Shown here in pieces: positions 1 through 7,489 of a stretch of 13,445 nucleotides of DNA; position 1 is the stretch's first letter, and the number at the start of each line of letters is the position of its first letter. Where the stretch lies: NCBI GenBank assembly GCA_913048145.1, contig CAJWVP010000035.1, positions 1-13,445 on the forward strand. Reading direction: 5' to 3'. A program made the position numbers and the translations under genes. The notes beneath the pieces were generated by a model. The model was not told the origin of the DNA, searched no databases, and was given only the letters and a program-made list of their open reading frames with translations. This DNA comes from an uncultured Rhodospirillaceae bacterium. GTDB taxonomy: Bacteria > Pseudomonadota > Alphaproteobacteria > Rhodospirillales > Casp-alpha2.

Positions 1-187
1 AATTGGCTTGCCGGCCATGAGGTCCGCACTATTTTTTAAGCTTGGGTCGCCATGCACGGCCCGACGTCTTCCTCTCTACATGCCAATTATCAAATTTTTA
101 CCTAACCAAACCGCGATGTCTCGTTGAATTACTCGGTCTGGGGATTTACGCTTTGCGTCTGTATAAATGGACATTTGGCAGAGACCG

Positions 188-1240
188 ATGATCTTTCGGC
201 AGTTATTCGACAGCGAATCCTCTACCTACACCTATCTTCTCGCAAGCCGCCCTGGCGGCGAAGCATTGATTATTGACCCAGTTCTCGACCGCTGTGATCG
301 CTACGTCAAGCTTCTGGAGGAACTTAATTTAAAGCTAGTTAAGGCGATCGATACACATTGCCACGCTGATCACATTACAGGATTGGGGAAACTTCGTGAC
401 ACCACGCGCTGCATCACCGTGATGGGCCAGGCCACAAGTGTGGACGTAGTCTCAATGCGGGTCGATGACGGCGACACCATCGATATTGAGAACATTTCAC
501 TGCGTGTGCTTTACACGCCGGGACACACAGATGATTCTTATTGTTTCCTAGGGGATGGCGTTCTGTTTACCGGCGATACGTTGTTGATCCGCGGAACAGG
601 ACGCACAGATTTCCAGAACGGGAGCTCCATCGACGCCTATCATTCCCTTTTCGATAAGGTCTTGAAGTTACCCGATAACACCAAAGTTTACCCCGGCCAC
701 GACTACAAAGGTGATACGGTATCCACGATTGGTGAGGAACGTGCGTTCAATCCGCGCCTTCAAGTCTCTTCAGCCAGTGAATATGAGAATCTGATGGCTG
801 GGTTATCCCTCGCCAATCCAAAGATGATGGACGTCGCCGTACCCGCTAACCTTAGCATTGGCCAGAGTTTGAGGGCTGATCCTGACATTGTCTCGGCGAC
901 GGTAACGGTTGAGGACGCCATCACGCAACTCGAAGAGGGTGCGGTTCTATTCATCGATTTACGTGAGACACGGGAACGGCAAATAACCGGAATTATTCCT
1001 GGATCCCTCCACACCCCTTACCTGTCGCTGGATGACGTCATTGAAGATGGTGGACTGCTCAATGCCATGGTCAGAGAAACCGGCAAGTCCCTGATGCTAT
1101 ATTGTGCCTACGGCGAACGTTCGGCCTTGGCGTTGCAAGCCCTCAAAGAATCGGGTTTTGACAAGATCACCCACCTTAGTGGTGGCATGGATGCCTGGAT
1201 TAGTGCCGGCGCGCCAATACAAGCTTCTAGTGCCACTTGA
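188..1240 (+). CDS. Persulfide dioxygenase-like MBL-fold protein fused to a rhodanese domain
   Basis: Probable sulfur-handling enzyme: the N-terminal metallo-beta-lactamase domain resembles ETHE1/Blh persulfide dioxygenases (GSH persulfide to GSH plus sulfite), and the C-terminal rhodanese domain would carry sulfane sulfur. Numbering from the upstream ATG at 167, the metal motif THCHADH spans residues 63-69, with further ligands H120, D137 and H178. GRTDFQ (145-150) is typical of the ETHE1 group. The rhodanese domain covers about 245-350, with catalytic C313 in the loop CAYGERS. I prefer the ATG at 188 because family members usually begin at MIFRQLFD and a GCAGAG precedes it at normal spacing; the ATG at 167 has no ribosome site and would add seven residues. 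It stands alone, convergent with the next genes. Seen: motifs and fusion. Known: family activity. Inferred: cytosolic persulfide oxidation. Confidence 0.88.
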   Translation: MIFRQLFDSESSTYTYLLASRPGGEALIIDPVLDRCDRYVKLLEELNLKLVKAIDTHCHADHITGLGKLRDTTRCITVMGQATSVDVVSMRVDDGDTIDIENISLRVLYTPGHTDDSYCFLGDGVLFTGDTLLIRGTGRTDFQNGSSIDAYHSLFDKVLKLPDNTKVYPGHDYKGDTVSTIGEERAFNPRLQVSSASEYENLMAGLSLANPKMMDVAVPANLSIGQSLRADPDIVSATVTVEDAITQLEEGAVLFIDLRETRERQITGIIPGSLHTPYLSLDDVIEDGGLLNAMVRETGKSLMLYCAYGERSALALQALKESGFDKITHLSGGMDAWISAGAPIQASSAT

Positions 1241-1455
1241 ACTTCTATCTGCAACACGCCGATTCATCGGTAATAGTTCACCACCTGCACAACTGCATTG
1301 ATATCCCAAATCGGATTAAAGCGTTGATTAAGCGCGCGCCCAAGTGCTCGGATTATCAGCGTTTTGCGCGGTCATTATAGAATGCACGATCGACATAGCG
1401 GACTGCCAAGCCGCGCCGTTAACCCAATCAACGGGAACCTGATCCGACTAGAGGC
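1241..1455. other. Intergenic spacer between convergent genes
   Basis: This 215-bp stretch separates two convergent genes. I looked for a GC-rich hairpin followed by a T run on either strand and did not find a convincing one, and there is no tRNA-like cloverleaf or meaningful ORF. Transcription ends here by a signal I cannot recognise, possibly Rho-dependent. Confidence 0.5.
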
Positions 1456-2331
1456 TCAGCCCTCGGAGTGATTGGCCTGCTGGTCAAAGAAGGAAGCCGT
1501 GCTAGGAAGCTGCGGCAATTCCATCTCGTAGGAAATGGTCCGGACCTTGTTCGTTGCCTCACCATGCACAATTAGACCTTCGTGTTTATTTGGCATTGGG
1601 CTTGGAGAACATGGAACTGCATCGACATTCGAATATACGCAAATAAAAAGGGTACGTGGACGCGTCGACCGGTTCGCTTGGGAACCATGCATCAAACAGG
1701 TGTGCATCAGGCATACGGAACCCGCCGACCCCAGACAGACTGAGGACGACGCCTGCGCATCTGCAGCAACCTGATCATCAACAGCGCCTGTGAAAGTTCC
1801 ACCGTGCCAGAGGCTATACAAAGGTCCTCGATGGGATCCCGCCGCCACTTCCAAAGGCCCGTTCTCTTCCGTGACGTCGTCGATCATAAGCAACGCCGTG
1901 ACCACGTCATCATTGGTATGTGGCGTGAAAGTGAAGTCCTGATGCCATTTAACCTCAGTGTTACCGCCTGGGAGTTTGGAATTTATCTTTGAGTGGTGGA
2001 ACTTCACGTTCGGGCCGATCAGATCGGTGACACAATTGGTCATACGGCTTGAAACCATCGCTTCATAATAAGCTTCTGAGACTTCCACCGGCGCGTTGAC
2101 CCTGCGTAAAGCCGGTTTATCGACACGATGCGACACCTCAAGATCGAACCTTGGGTGATCATTGATGGTCGTTCCGTAAGGCTCTGAATGCGCCTTGCTT
2201 TCCGTGACCCAACCGTCAAAGGTCTGCTGCAGTCGCTTCAAGAGATCAGGAGCCACAGCATTCTCCACGACCAGGAATCCATCGCGCCAAAAATCATCAT
2301 ATTGCTGCTGCGTAAGGGTCTTGAGGGTCAC
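1456..2331 (-). CDS. Phytanoyl-CoA dioxygenase (PhyH) family protein
   Basis: Non-haem Fe(II)/2-oxoglutarate dioxygenase of the PhyH family, which hydroxylates small organic substrates; the substrate cannot be told from sequence. The 291-residue length is normal. The iron-binding facial triad is visible: H130 and D132 in KWHQDFTF, and distal H215 in MHGSQAN, with R226 in RPRTLF placed to bind 2-oxoglutarate. The N-terminal helix QYDDFWRDGFLVVENAV is typical of the family. The start is GTG at 2331, whose last bases overlap the TGA of the upstream GMC oxidoreductase (GTGA), so translation is probably coupled. It is the last gene of an apparent three-gene operon with the MBL hydrolase and the GMC enzyme, implying consecutive oxidation steps on one substrate. 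Cytosolic, with no signal peptide. Family call firm; reaction unknown. Confidence 0.88.
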   Translation of the reverse strand: MTLKTLTQQQYDDFWRDGFLVVENAVAPDLLKRLQQTFDGWVTESKAHSEPYGTTINDHPRFDLEVSHRVDKPALRRVNAPVEVSEAYYEAMVSSRMTNCVTDLIGPNVKFHHSKINSKLPGGNTEVKWHQDFTFTPHTNDDVVTALLMIDDVTEENGPLEVAAGSHRGPLYSLWHGGTFTGAVDDQVAADAQASSSVCLGSAGSVCLMHTCLMHGSQANRSTRPRTLFICVYSNVDAVPCSPSPMPNKHEGLIVHGEATNKVRTISYEMELPQLPSTASFFDQQANHSEG

Positions 2332-3971
2332 TGTCTCCCTCCCGATAGAGGGGATTCCGCGGCAGCCATAAGCAGATCGGCGGCCTTTTCGCCAATCATC
2401 AGAGCCCCCGCGTTCAAATTTGCTGATAGCATTGTTGGCATGATGGATGCATCGGCAACCCTCAAACCTTCAATGCCGTGAACTCGCAATTGGTCGTCGA
2501 CAACACTATCAGGTCTGTCCGCGGAGCCCATACGACAGGTACCCATGGGATGGTAGGCTGTATTGCCTGTTTCCCGCGCATGAGCAAGCAGATCGGCATC
2601 ATGGATACGATCTGGTCCAGGCCAGATCTCTTCAGCGACGTAAGTACTGAACGGCGCTGTCGCCATGATCTTCTGGCCCAAACGCATGGCCGCGAGGAGG
2701 GTTCTTCGATCTGTCTCCTCGGCCAAATAGTTACCTTGAATTTCGGGACGGACAAACGGATCAGAAGACACGGCATGAACATGGCCGGCGCTTTCTGGCC
2801 GCTGTTGCCAACACGCCACAGTCGCTCCGGAAAACCGGTCCAGTCCCGACTGAACACCGCCGGGATAGCTTGCCGGCGCAAAGGTGATCTGGATATCGCC
2901 GTTTTCCAGCGAAGGTTCCGATTTCCAAAAGCAATAGACCAACGTTGGCGTCAGCGCGAGTGCGCCCTGCCGGCCGAACCCATAGCGAATAACCTCACGG
3001 ATCAGCGGCAATCCGCGAACGCGTTCGTTGATCGTCTCAATCCCGTGCATGCGCGTGATCAGCCGGACGGCGAAGTGGTCGCGAAAATTTTCACCCACGC
3101 CCGGGACATTGCGCACTACATTAATGCCCAATGACTGGAGACGCGCACCACTCCCGATCCCTGACAGTTCCAGAATATGGGGTGACCCCATGGCCCCAGC
3201 GCATAAAATCACTTCTCGGGTCGCGCGAACTGTATGCCCCTTGTTGGCACCTCTTTCCAACTGGTAGCGGACACCTGTCGCACGCGCCCCGTCGATGTCG
3301 ATGCCCAACACATGCGCGTTGGTCACCACCTTCGTATTTCCGCGCCGGCGCGCCGGGTGGAGGAACGAACGAGCCGGGCTGACACGTCGCCCCCGATGTA
3401 CGCTTCTCTGGGCGTAAGCCACACCTTCCTGCGTGCGCCCGTTGTAATCGGAATTTCTGGGAATGCCCAAATTGACCGCGGCATCGATGAACGCGTCGCT
3501 CAGGGGATCAGGTTCATCATTCTCCGTAATGGTGAAAGCTCCACCTTTACCATGGTACCCAACATCGCCCCCCCCCAACTTATTCTCACTTTTCATAAAG
3601 TACGGGAGGACGTCGGCATAGGACCATCCACGATTACCAAGCTGCGCCCATGTATCAAAATCCGCCTTTTGACCCCGATTATATATGTGCCCGTTGATCG
3701 AACCAGAGCCGCCTAAGGTGCGGCCACGGGCATGATCGATCGCACGCCCTGCCAACCCGGGACTGCCGACCCCTTTGTACATCCAGTTGATTGCCGGGTT
3801 ACGAAGTGTATACAGAACGCCGGCGGGAATATGAATGAATGGATTACGGTCCGGTGGTCCCGCCTCCAGTACGCACACGCGGAATTTCCCATTCTCCGAA
3901 AGACGACCCGCAACAACGCAGCCGGCTGTTCCAGCGCCAATCACCACATAGTCGAAAACCTCATCGGTCAT
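2328..3971 (-). CDS. GMC-family FAD-dependent oxidoreductase (alcohol/choline dehydrogenase type)
   Basis: Flavoprotein of the glucose-methanol-choline family, oxidising a primary or secondary alcohol. The 547-residue length matches choline/alcohol dehydrogenases. The FAD dinucleotide site GAGTAG lies at residues 12-17, followed by the LEAGP strand. GMC signature 1 is at about 81-100 (ARGRTLGGSGSINGHIYNRG) and signature 2 at 258-272 (AGAMGSPHILELSGIG region). The catalytic pair is H474 (TAYHPMGTCRMG) and N518 (LSANLN), 44 residues apart as in choline oxidase and aryl-alcohol oxidase. ADASIMP before the C-terminus is also typical. It starts 45 bp after the MBL hydrolase and overlaps the PhyH gene by 4 bp. 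It is not clearly BetA: there is no betaine aldehyde dehydrogenase, BetI or choline transporter nearby. A run of nine C on the plus strand at 3568-3576 encodes GGG. The ATG at 3971 has only a weak ribosome site. Confidence 0.92.
   Translation of the reverse strand: MTDEVFDYVVIGAGTAGCVVAGRLSENGKFRVCVLEAGPPDRNPFIHIPAGVLYTLRNPAINWMYKGVGSPGLAGRAIDHARGRTLGGSGSINGHIYNRGQKADFDTWAQLGNRGWSYADVLPYFMKSENKLGGGDVGYHGKGGAFTITENDEPDPLSDAFIDAAVNLGIPRNSDYNGRTQEGVAYAQRSVHRGRRVSPARSFLHPARRRGNTKVVTNAHVLGIDIDGARATGVRYQLERGANKGHTVRATREVILCAGAMGSPHILELSGIGSGARLQSLGINVVRNVPGVGENFRDHFAVRLITRMHGIETINERVRGLPLIREVIRYGFGRQGALALTPTLVYCFWKSEPSLENGDIQITFAPASYPGGVQSGLDRFSGATVACWQQRPESAGHVHAVSSDPFVRPEIQGNYLAEETDRRTLLAAMRLGQKIMATAPFSTYVAEEIWPGPDRIHDADLLAHARETGNTAYHPMGTCRMGSADRPDSVVDDQLRVHGIEGLRVADASIMPTMLSANLNAGALMIGEKAADLLMAAAESPLSGGRQ
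3568..3576. repeat. Nine-base C homopolymer inside the GMC oxidoreductase gene
   Basis: Nine consecutive C on the plus strand (G on the coding strand) encode three glycines near residue 134 of the GMC oxidoreductase. The frame is intact as given. Such tracts are slippage-prone in replication and in sequencing. Confidence 0.9.
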
Positions 3972-4016
3972 AGGACACAGGCTAGTCGCCGCCAGAGCAG
4001 AAGAAAAGGGACCCGA

Positions 4017-5066
4017 TTAGGCGGCTTGTTCGTCTTGTTCCCTGGCTTTGTAGAGATAAATCCCGTCCGGGCTAAGCGAGCGGCTGATTCTGCCTTTGTA
4101 CATCAACCGATGTACATGCGCTAAAGCTTCACCGACGGCAAAGAAGATCTGATGGTCGTCCAATTTCCTTGGGAACATTTTGTTGAGCACATCGATACCT
4201 GACGCCGGCTGGGCACAGGCCTCTAAAGTTACCGCCAGCCGCTCTTCGTGATGTTCGACCATATGGTCAAGCCGCTCCCGCAGGCCACGGAACGGCCAAT
4301 CATGGCTCGGTAAAACCAATGTATCGGCTGGCAAAGCGTGAAACTGATCTAAGCTATCGAGGAACAGTTTTAGCGGATCGGCGTCCGGCTCCTGCGCCTG
4401 GAGGCTGACGTTAGGCGTGATCCGGGGCAGGATCTGATCAGCCGAAATCAGCACCTTTTTATCCGCACAGTACAAACACGCTTGCTCCACGGCATGGCCC
4501 TCAGTAATCATCACATCCCAACCCTGACCATCAATCTCAATAATGTCGCCGTCCTTTACCCGATTGAATGTATGCGGGGGCATTCCGGCGACGCTGGCGT
4601 AATGCGACGTTCGCGGCACAACCAAGGCCATCTGTTCTTCGGAGAATCCGGCTTTTCTGAAGAACGGCAACATTTGAAATGCCTTGGATTCTTCCGTCTC
4701 CAAACAGTACAGCCGGGCAGTAGTCCACTCGCCAAGCGTGGTCGTCAATTCAATGCCATGACGTTCGCAAAGCCAGCCTGCCAGTCCCATATGATCGGGG
4801 TGGTAATGGGTACAAATCAAACGCTTCACAGGCCGATCAGCAGAGACATGCTTCTTTTCGATATCAGCCCAGCAAGCCTTGATGTCGTCACTGAGAATTC
4901 CTGTATCGACCAAGGTCCAGCCATCGCCATCTGCCAGCATCCAAAGATTAATATGGTTTAGCTTGAAGGGCAGCGGCATGCGAATCCACCACACACCTGG
5001 CGCCACCTCCCACGTCTCGCCAGGAGCCGGTTCGCCGTCGAAAGAGTAATTGGGTATAAAAGTCAT
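4017..5066 (-). CDS. MBL-fold metallo-hydrolase with C-terminal winged-helix-like region
   Basis: Metallo-beta-lactamase superfamily hydrolase, 349 residues. The binuclear metal site is complete: THYHPDH at 86-92 (H87, H89, D91, H92), H191 in TEGHAVEQ, D210 in ISADQILP, and H255 in LPSHDWPFRG. The layout, with about 90 further helical residues ending in a compact winged-helix-like segment (about 285-340), matches the broad group of MBL hydrolases often annotated as glyoxalase-like or LACTB2-like thioester or ester hydrolases. It is not the sulfur-dioxygenase type seen at the left of the window. It is the first gene of the apparent operon with the GMC and PhyH enzymes and probably hydrolyses an ester, thioester or lactone in that pathway. 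No signal peptide. The ATG at 5066 has a GGAG only one base upstream, so the start is slightly uncertain. Confidence 0.85.
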   Translation of the reverse strand: MTFIPNYSFDGEPAPGETWEVAPGVWWIRMPLPFKLNHINLWMLADGDGWTLVDTGILSDDIKACWADIEKKHVSADRPVKRLICTHYHPDHMGLAGWLCERHGIELTTTLGEWTTARLYCLETEESKAFQMLPFFRKAGFSEEQMALVVPRTSHYASVAGMPPHTFNRVKDGDIIEIDGQGWDVMITEGHAVEQACLYCADKKVLISADQILPRITPNVSLQAQEPDADPLKLFLDSLDQFHALPADTLVLPSHDWPFRGLRERLDHMVEHHEERLAVTLEACAQPASGIDVLNKMFPRKLDDHQIFFAVGEALAHVHRLMYKGRISRSLSPDGIYLYKAREQDEQAA

Positions 5067-5150
5067 GCTCCAGCTTATAGCGTGCAGAGCAGCGAGAAGA
5101 AACCAGAGGTAAAAGGGCGTTTCAACAGTCGAAAGGCGTGAACGAAATAC

Positions 5151-5900
5151 TTAATGGACGCCCTCGTCCCTCGTTTTGTGCACCACCAGGTAACGTAGTT
5201 CTTCTTTTATAATTTCGGTATGCCGACTGGGTTCCGCACGCAACACACCAGAGATTATTGCCAATTGGACGGGCCGCGCCATACGATGGAAATTCTCGAG
5301 CATGAGAAATTTCACGCTGGGCCGCACTGTCGGCGAGAGCAACAAACTCAAAACCAATTTCTTTCGTATGTCGTGGCGCATATTGCCAGCTTCCGTCAGT
5401 TCAAAAAACTCCCTCACGAACTGCCGTGGTGCAATGGCGCCGTCCAACAAGGACTTTAGGTTCTCTCGCAAAGCGGCCGTATATTGTTGGCGTGAGCGAA
5501 CGATAAACTTCGTCGCGTGGCGCCGAACCTCAACGATGGCCGACGGCTCGAAGTGACGGTCCTGAACGTATCCCAGGCACTCCTTGACGGCCTCATGCTT
5601 GGAGGTCTCACCGATGATCTCGACCACTCCGCTCAGCAATCTAGTTTGCCGACCCAGAGGGCTGAGGCGCGCCGCGGCAGCAAGAGCCATGGGCGCTTCT
5701 GGATCGCGTGTCGCCATCATCGCCAACGGCAACGGATCTTCAAAAGTCGTCAGATCAATATTGTGATTCAGCATTGTCTCCGGGACCATAATCCGATCAT
5801 TTTCATCCGGCATCAGAATGGGGCGACGGGCAAGATAATCCTCTTTGATCTTGAGCGCTGTCTTTAATCCCTCCTGCGTAATTCCCAGGTCATTCCTCAT
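5151..5900 (-). CDS. Hypothetical protein, 249 aa, paired with an XRE-like regulator
   Basis: I do not recognise this family. The protein is soluble and largely helical, without a signal peptide or membrane segment. A charged N-terminal part (residues 1-60) contains LARRPILMPDENDRIMVPE. The middle and C-terminal regions are rich in Leu, Arg and Glu, with repeated helix-like blocks such as RRHATKFIVRSRQQYTAALR and MLENFHRMARPVQLAIISGV. No catalytic motif stands out. The start ATG at 5900 follows AAGGGAAAG at normal spacing, and the ribosome site lies at the very end of the upstream XRE gene, 13 bp away, so the two are almost certainly co-transcribed. It could be a partner of the regulator or a protein it controls. 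It is convincing as a gene because of its length, ribosome site and coupling. Confidence 0.7.
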   Translation of the reverse strand: MRNDLGITQEGLKTALKIKEDYLARRPILMPDENDRIMVPETMLNHNIDLTTFEDPLPLAMMATRDPEAPMALAAAARLSPLGRQTRLLSGVVEIIGETSKHEAVKECLGYVQDRHFEPSAIVEVRRHATKFIVRSRQQYTAALRENLKSLLDGAIAPRQFVREFFELTEAGNMRHDIRKKLVLSLLLSPTVRPSVKFLMLENFHRMARPVQLAIISGVLRAEPSRHTEIIKEELRYLVVHKTRDEGVH

Positions 5901-5913
5901 GACTTTCCCTTTT

Positions 5914-6363
5914 CTATGCTCCCGCTGCCGTGGCTATATGGCGGATAGTCGGCGCTGGTTTTGTTGGCAAATCCGTGACGATTCGATCCGCATTCCACCA
6001 CACCCTGAACAAGCGTACGCCATCGCAAATCGCAAAACCTGGAAGAGTCTGATTGCGCGTCTCTTGCGCCGCAAGCTGCTCTCGGGCTAATTCTAGTCCC
6101 GCACGCGCCGTGAGGTGCCAAGCTGCCGGTGCTGGTCCCCAATCGGCGTAAAGATCCCCCAGACGATCAACTTGACTAGCTAACATAAGTGTAAGGAAAA
6201 CCTGAATGTTTGCTGGTATTGGGGATTTCCCACGACGCCATTTACTGACGGTCGCCGACGAAATTTTTAACGCGCACGCGATCTGACGCCCAGTAATTCC
6301 CGTCTCCCTTAAACCAGAGAATACAGGCTCCGAGACACCCTCGCCCCAGCCTTGCTCATTCAT
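5914..6363 (-). CDS. XRE-like helix-turn-helix DNA-binding protein
   Basis: Small DNA-binding protein of about 149 residues. Residues 22-45 form a lambda-repressor-like helix-turn-helix: GITGRQIACALKISSATVSK followed by WRRG, where the recognition helix SSATVSKWRRG is characteristic. The segment after it (PANIQVFLTLMLASQVDRLGDLY) looks like the remaining helices of the domain. The C-terminal 70 residues, with ICDGVRLFRVWWNADRI, are unrecognised. I place the start at the ATG at 6363, preceded by GGTGG. The frame extends to a TTG at 6444, which has no ribosome site and would add 27 residues. It is divergent from the fructokinase gene and lies 13 bp upstream of a hypothetical gene. It may regulate itself and that gene; no operator is obvious. 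It could also be the antitoxin of a pair, but the partner shows no known toxin motif. Confidence 0.75.
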   Translation of the reverse strand: MNEQGWGEGVSEPVFSGLRETGITGRQIACALKISSATVSKWRRGKSPIPANIQVFLTLMLASQVDRLGDLYADWGPAPAAWHLTARAGLELAREQLAAQETRNQTLPGFAICDGVRLFRVWWNADRIVTDLPTKPAPTIRHIATAAGA

Positions 6364-6483
6364 ATGATCATCCGCCACCCGGTTCAATTCATGGATTCTT
6401 AGCGTGTATCTAATCGAAACGCTTTGTAGATTGTTTGTGCCCAAAGGCGATTGCCGATCAAACTTATCTTTGTGCCATGAGCG

Positions 6484-6512
6484 TTAACAAAACCCTACAT
6501 CTTGTGTATTTT
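6484..6512 (+). promoter_or_regulatory. Putative sigma-70-type promoter for the fructokinase-arfB pair
   Basis: TTAACA at 6484-6489 matches the -35 consensus at five of six bases. A 17-bp spacer separates it from TATTTT at 6507-6512, which matches the -10 consensus at four of six. Transcription would start near 6519, leaving about 65 bp of leader before the ATG at 6584. Position and spacing fit, but this is pattern matching only. Confidence 0.35.
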
Positions 6513-6583
6513 TTCTCCTCAAGGCCCCAGCATGCTATTCAAAAGAATTCACCTCTGTCCCCGCGAACGCTATGATCTGCCGT

Positions 6584-7489
6584 ATGCGCATCGGTATCGA
6601 CATGGGGGGTACAAAAATTGAGGGCATCGTAATCGATGCCCGAGGGCACGAATGCGCTCGCTTGCGGGTATCAACGCCGATAGGTGATTATTCAGCAACC
6701 GTGCGCGCCGTGGCAGGCCTGGTCGACGTTCTCGCAAATCAAACTAACTTGGCCGATGATGTCCCTCTTGGCATCGGAATTCCAGGAGCCTTATCTCCAA
6801 CAACCGGTCTAATCAAAAATTCAAATTCCACCTGCCTGATTGGAAATCCTTTGGACCGCGACTTGGCCGAGGCAACGGGCCGCGCTGTCCGCCTTGCAAA
6901 CGACGCCAACTGTTTTGCCGTTTCCGAAGCCATCGATGGGGCTGGTGTCGGATACACGGTGATATTTGGCGTCATTCTGGGGACAGGTGTCGGTGGCGGT
7001 ATATCAATCGACGGAACATTTAGAGGAGGGACCAACGCCATCGCCGGCGAATGGGGGCACAATCCCCTGCCCTGGCCTCAGGTTTTTGACGGGCGTGACG
7101 AACGACCCGGTGAGCCCTGTTATTGCGGTCAGTACGGATGTATCGAGACCTTCCTGTCGGGCCCTGGCCTGGCTCGCGACCACGAACGGCACACGGGGCA
7201 TCACGCCACCGCGGATACCATATCCAATGAGGCGACGCTCAAGCGTTACGAACACCGTCTGGCTCGCGCCTTGGCGAGCATCATCAATGTTTTGGACCCT
7301 GATCTCATCGTTCTCGGTGGAGGATTGTCGAACAGGCAACGCCTGTATGAGAACGTACCAAAACTGTGGCACCAATGGATCTTTTCCGATTCTTGCTCCA
7401 CATCACTTGTTCCAAATTTACATGGTGATTCAAGCGGCGTAAGGGGTGCGGCCTGGCTTTGGCCTCTCGAAAGCGGACAGGCAGTATGA
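6584..7489 (+). CDS. mak: Fructokinase, ROK family (Mak type)
   Basis: ATP-dependent sugar kinase of the ROK family, most likely phosphorylating fructose to fructose 6-phosphate. The protein follows E. coli Mak along its length as I recall it: MRIGIDMGGTK at the start (ATP site), GIGIPGALSPTTGLIKNSNS, LANDANCFAVSEA with catalytic Asp (D107 from this start), and AGEWGHNPLPWP. The zinc site uses the His of GEWGH and the three Cys of CYCGQYGC, followed by IETFLSGPG and C-terminal HGDSSGVRGAAWLWP. Its 301 residues compare with about 302 for Mak. An in-frame ATG at 6572 would add four residues; I prefer 6584 because Mak homologues begin at MRIGID, though neither ATG has a clear ribosome site. It overlaps the next gene (arfB) at ATGA. 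Related N-acetylglucosamine or mannose specificity cannot be excluded. Confidence 0.88.
   Translation: MRIGIDMGGTKIEGIVIDARGHECARLRVSTPIGDYSATVRAVAGLVDVLANQTNLADDVPLGIGIPGALSPTTGLIKNSNSTCLIGNPLDRDLAEATGRAVRLANDANCFAVSEAIDGAGVGYTVIFGVILGTGVGGGISIDGTFRGGTNAIAGEWGHNPLPWPQVFDGRDERPGEPCYCGQYGCIETFLSGPGLARDHERHTGHHATADTISNEATLKRYEHRLARALASIINVLDPDLIVLGGGLSNRQRLYENVPKLWHQWIFSDSCSTSLVPNLHGDSSGVRGAAWLWPLESGQAV

Noticed and set aside
1..187. Tail of an upstream gene or a promoter at the left edge
   Set aside because: One plus frame is open for 12 codons before a TAA at 37-39, and TATAAA at 162-167 lacks a properly spaced -35. Neither can be supported.
2478..3134. A 218-codon plus-strand ORF
   Set aside because: It is antisense to the GMC oxidoreductase, whose motifs are complete on the minus strand; the plus-strand protein resembles nothing and is a shadow of a conserved gene.
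3234..3716. A 160-codon plus-strand ORF
   Set aside because: It is antisense to the GMC gene and not protein-like; the FAD and GMC signatures lie on the other strand.
5151..6363. XRE antitoxin plus toxin pair
   Set aside because: The 249-residue partner shows no RES, HipA, HigB/RelE or other toxin motif that I can recognise, so the label would be unsupported; it is kept only as a finding to check.
5914..6444. Longer XRE-like protein from TTG at 6444
   Set aside because: The TTG has no ribosome site, and the added 27 residues resemble no part of the helix-turn-helix family. The ATG at 6363 with GGTGG is preferred.
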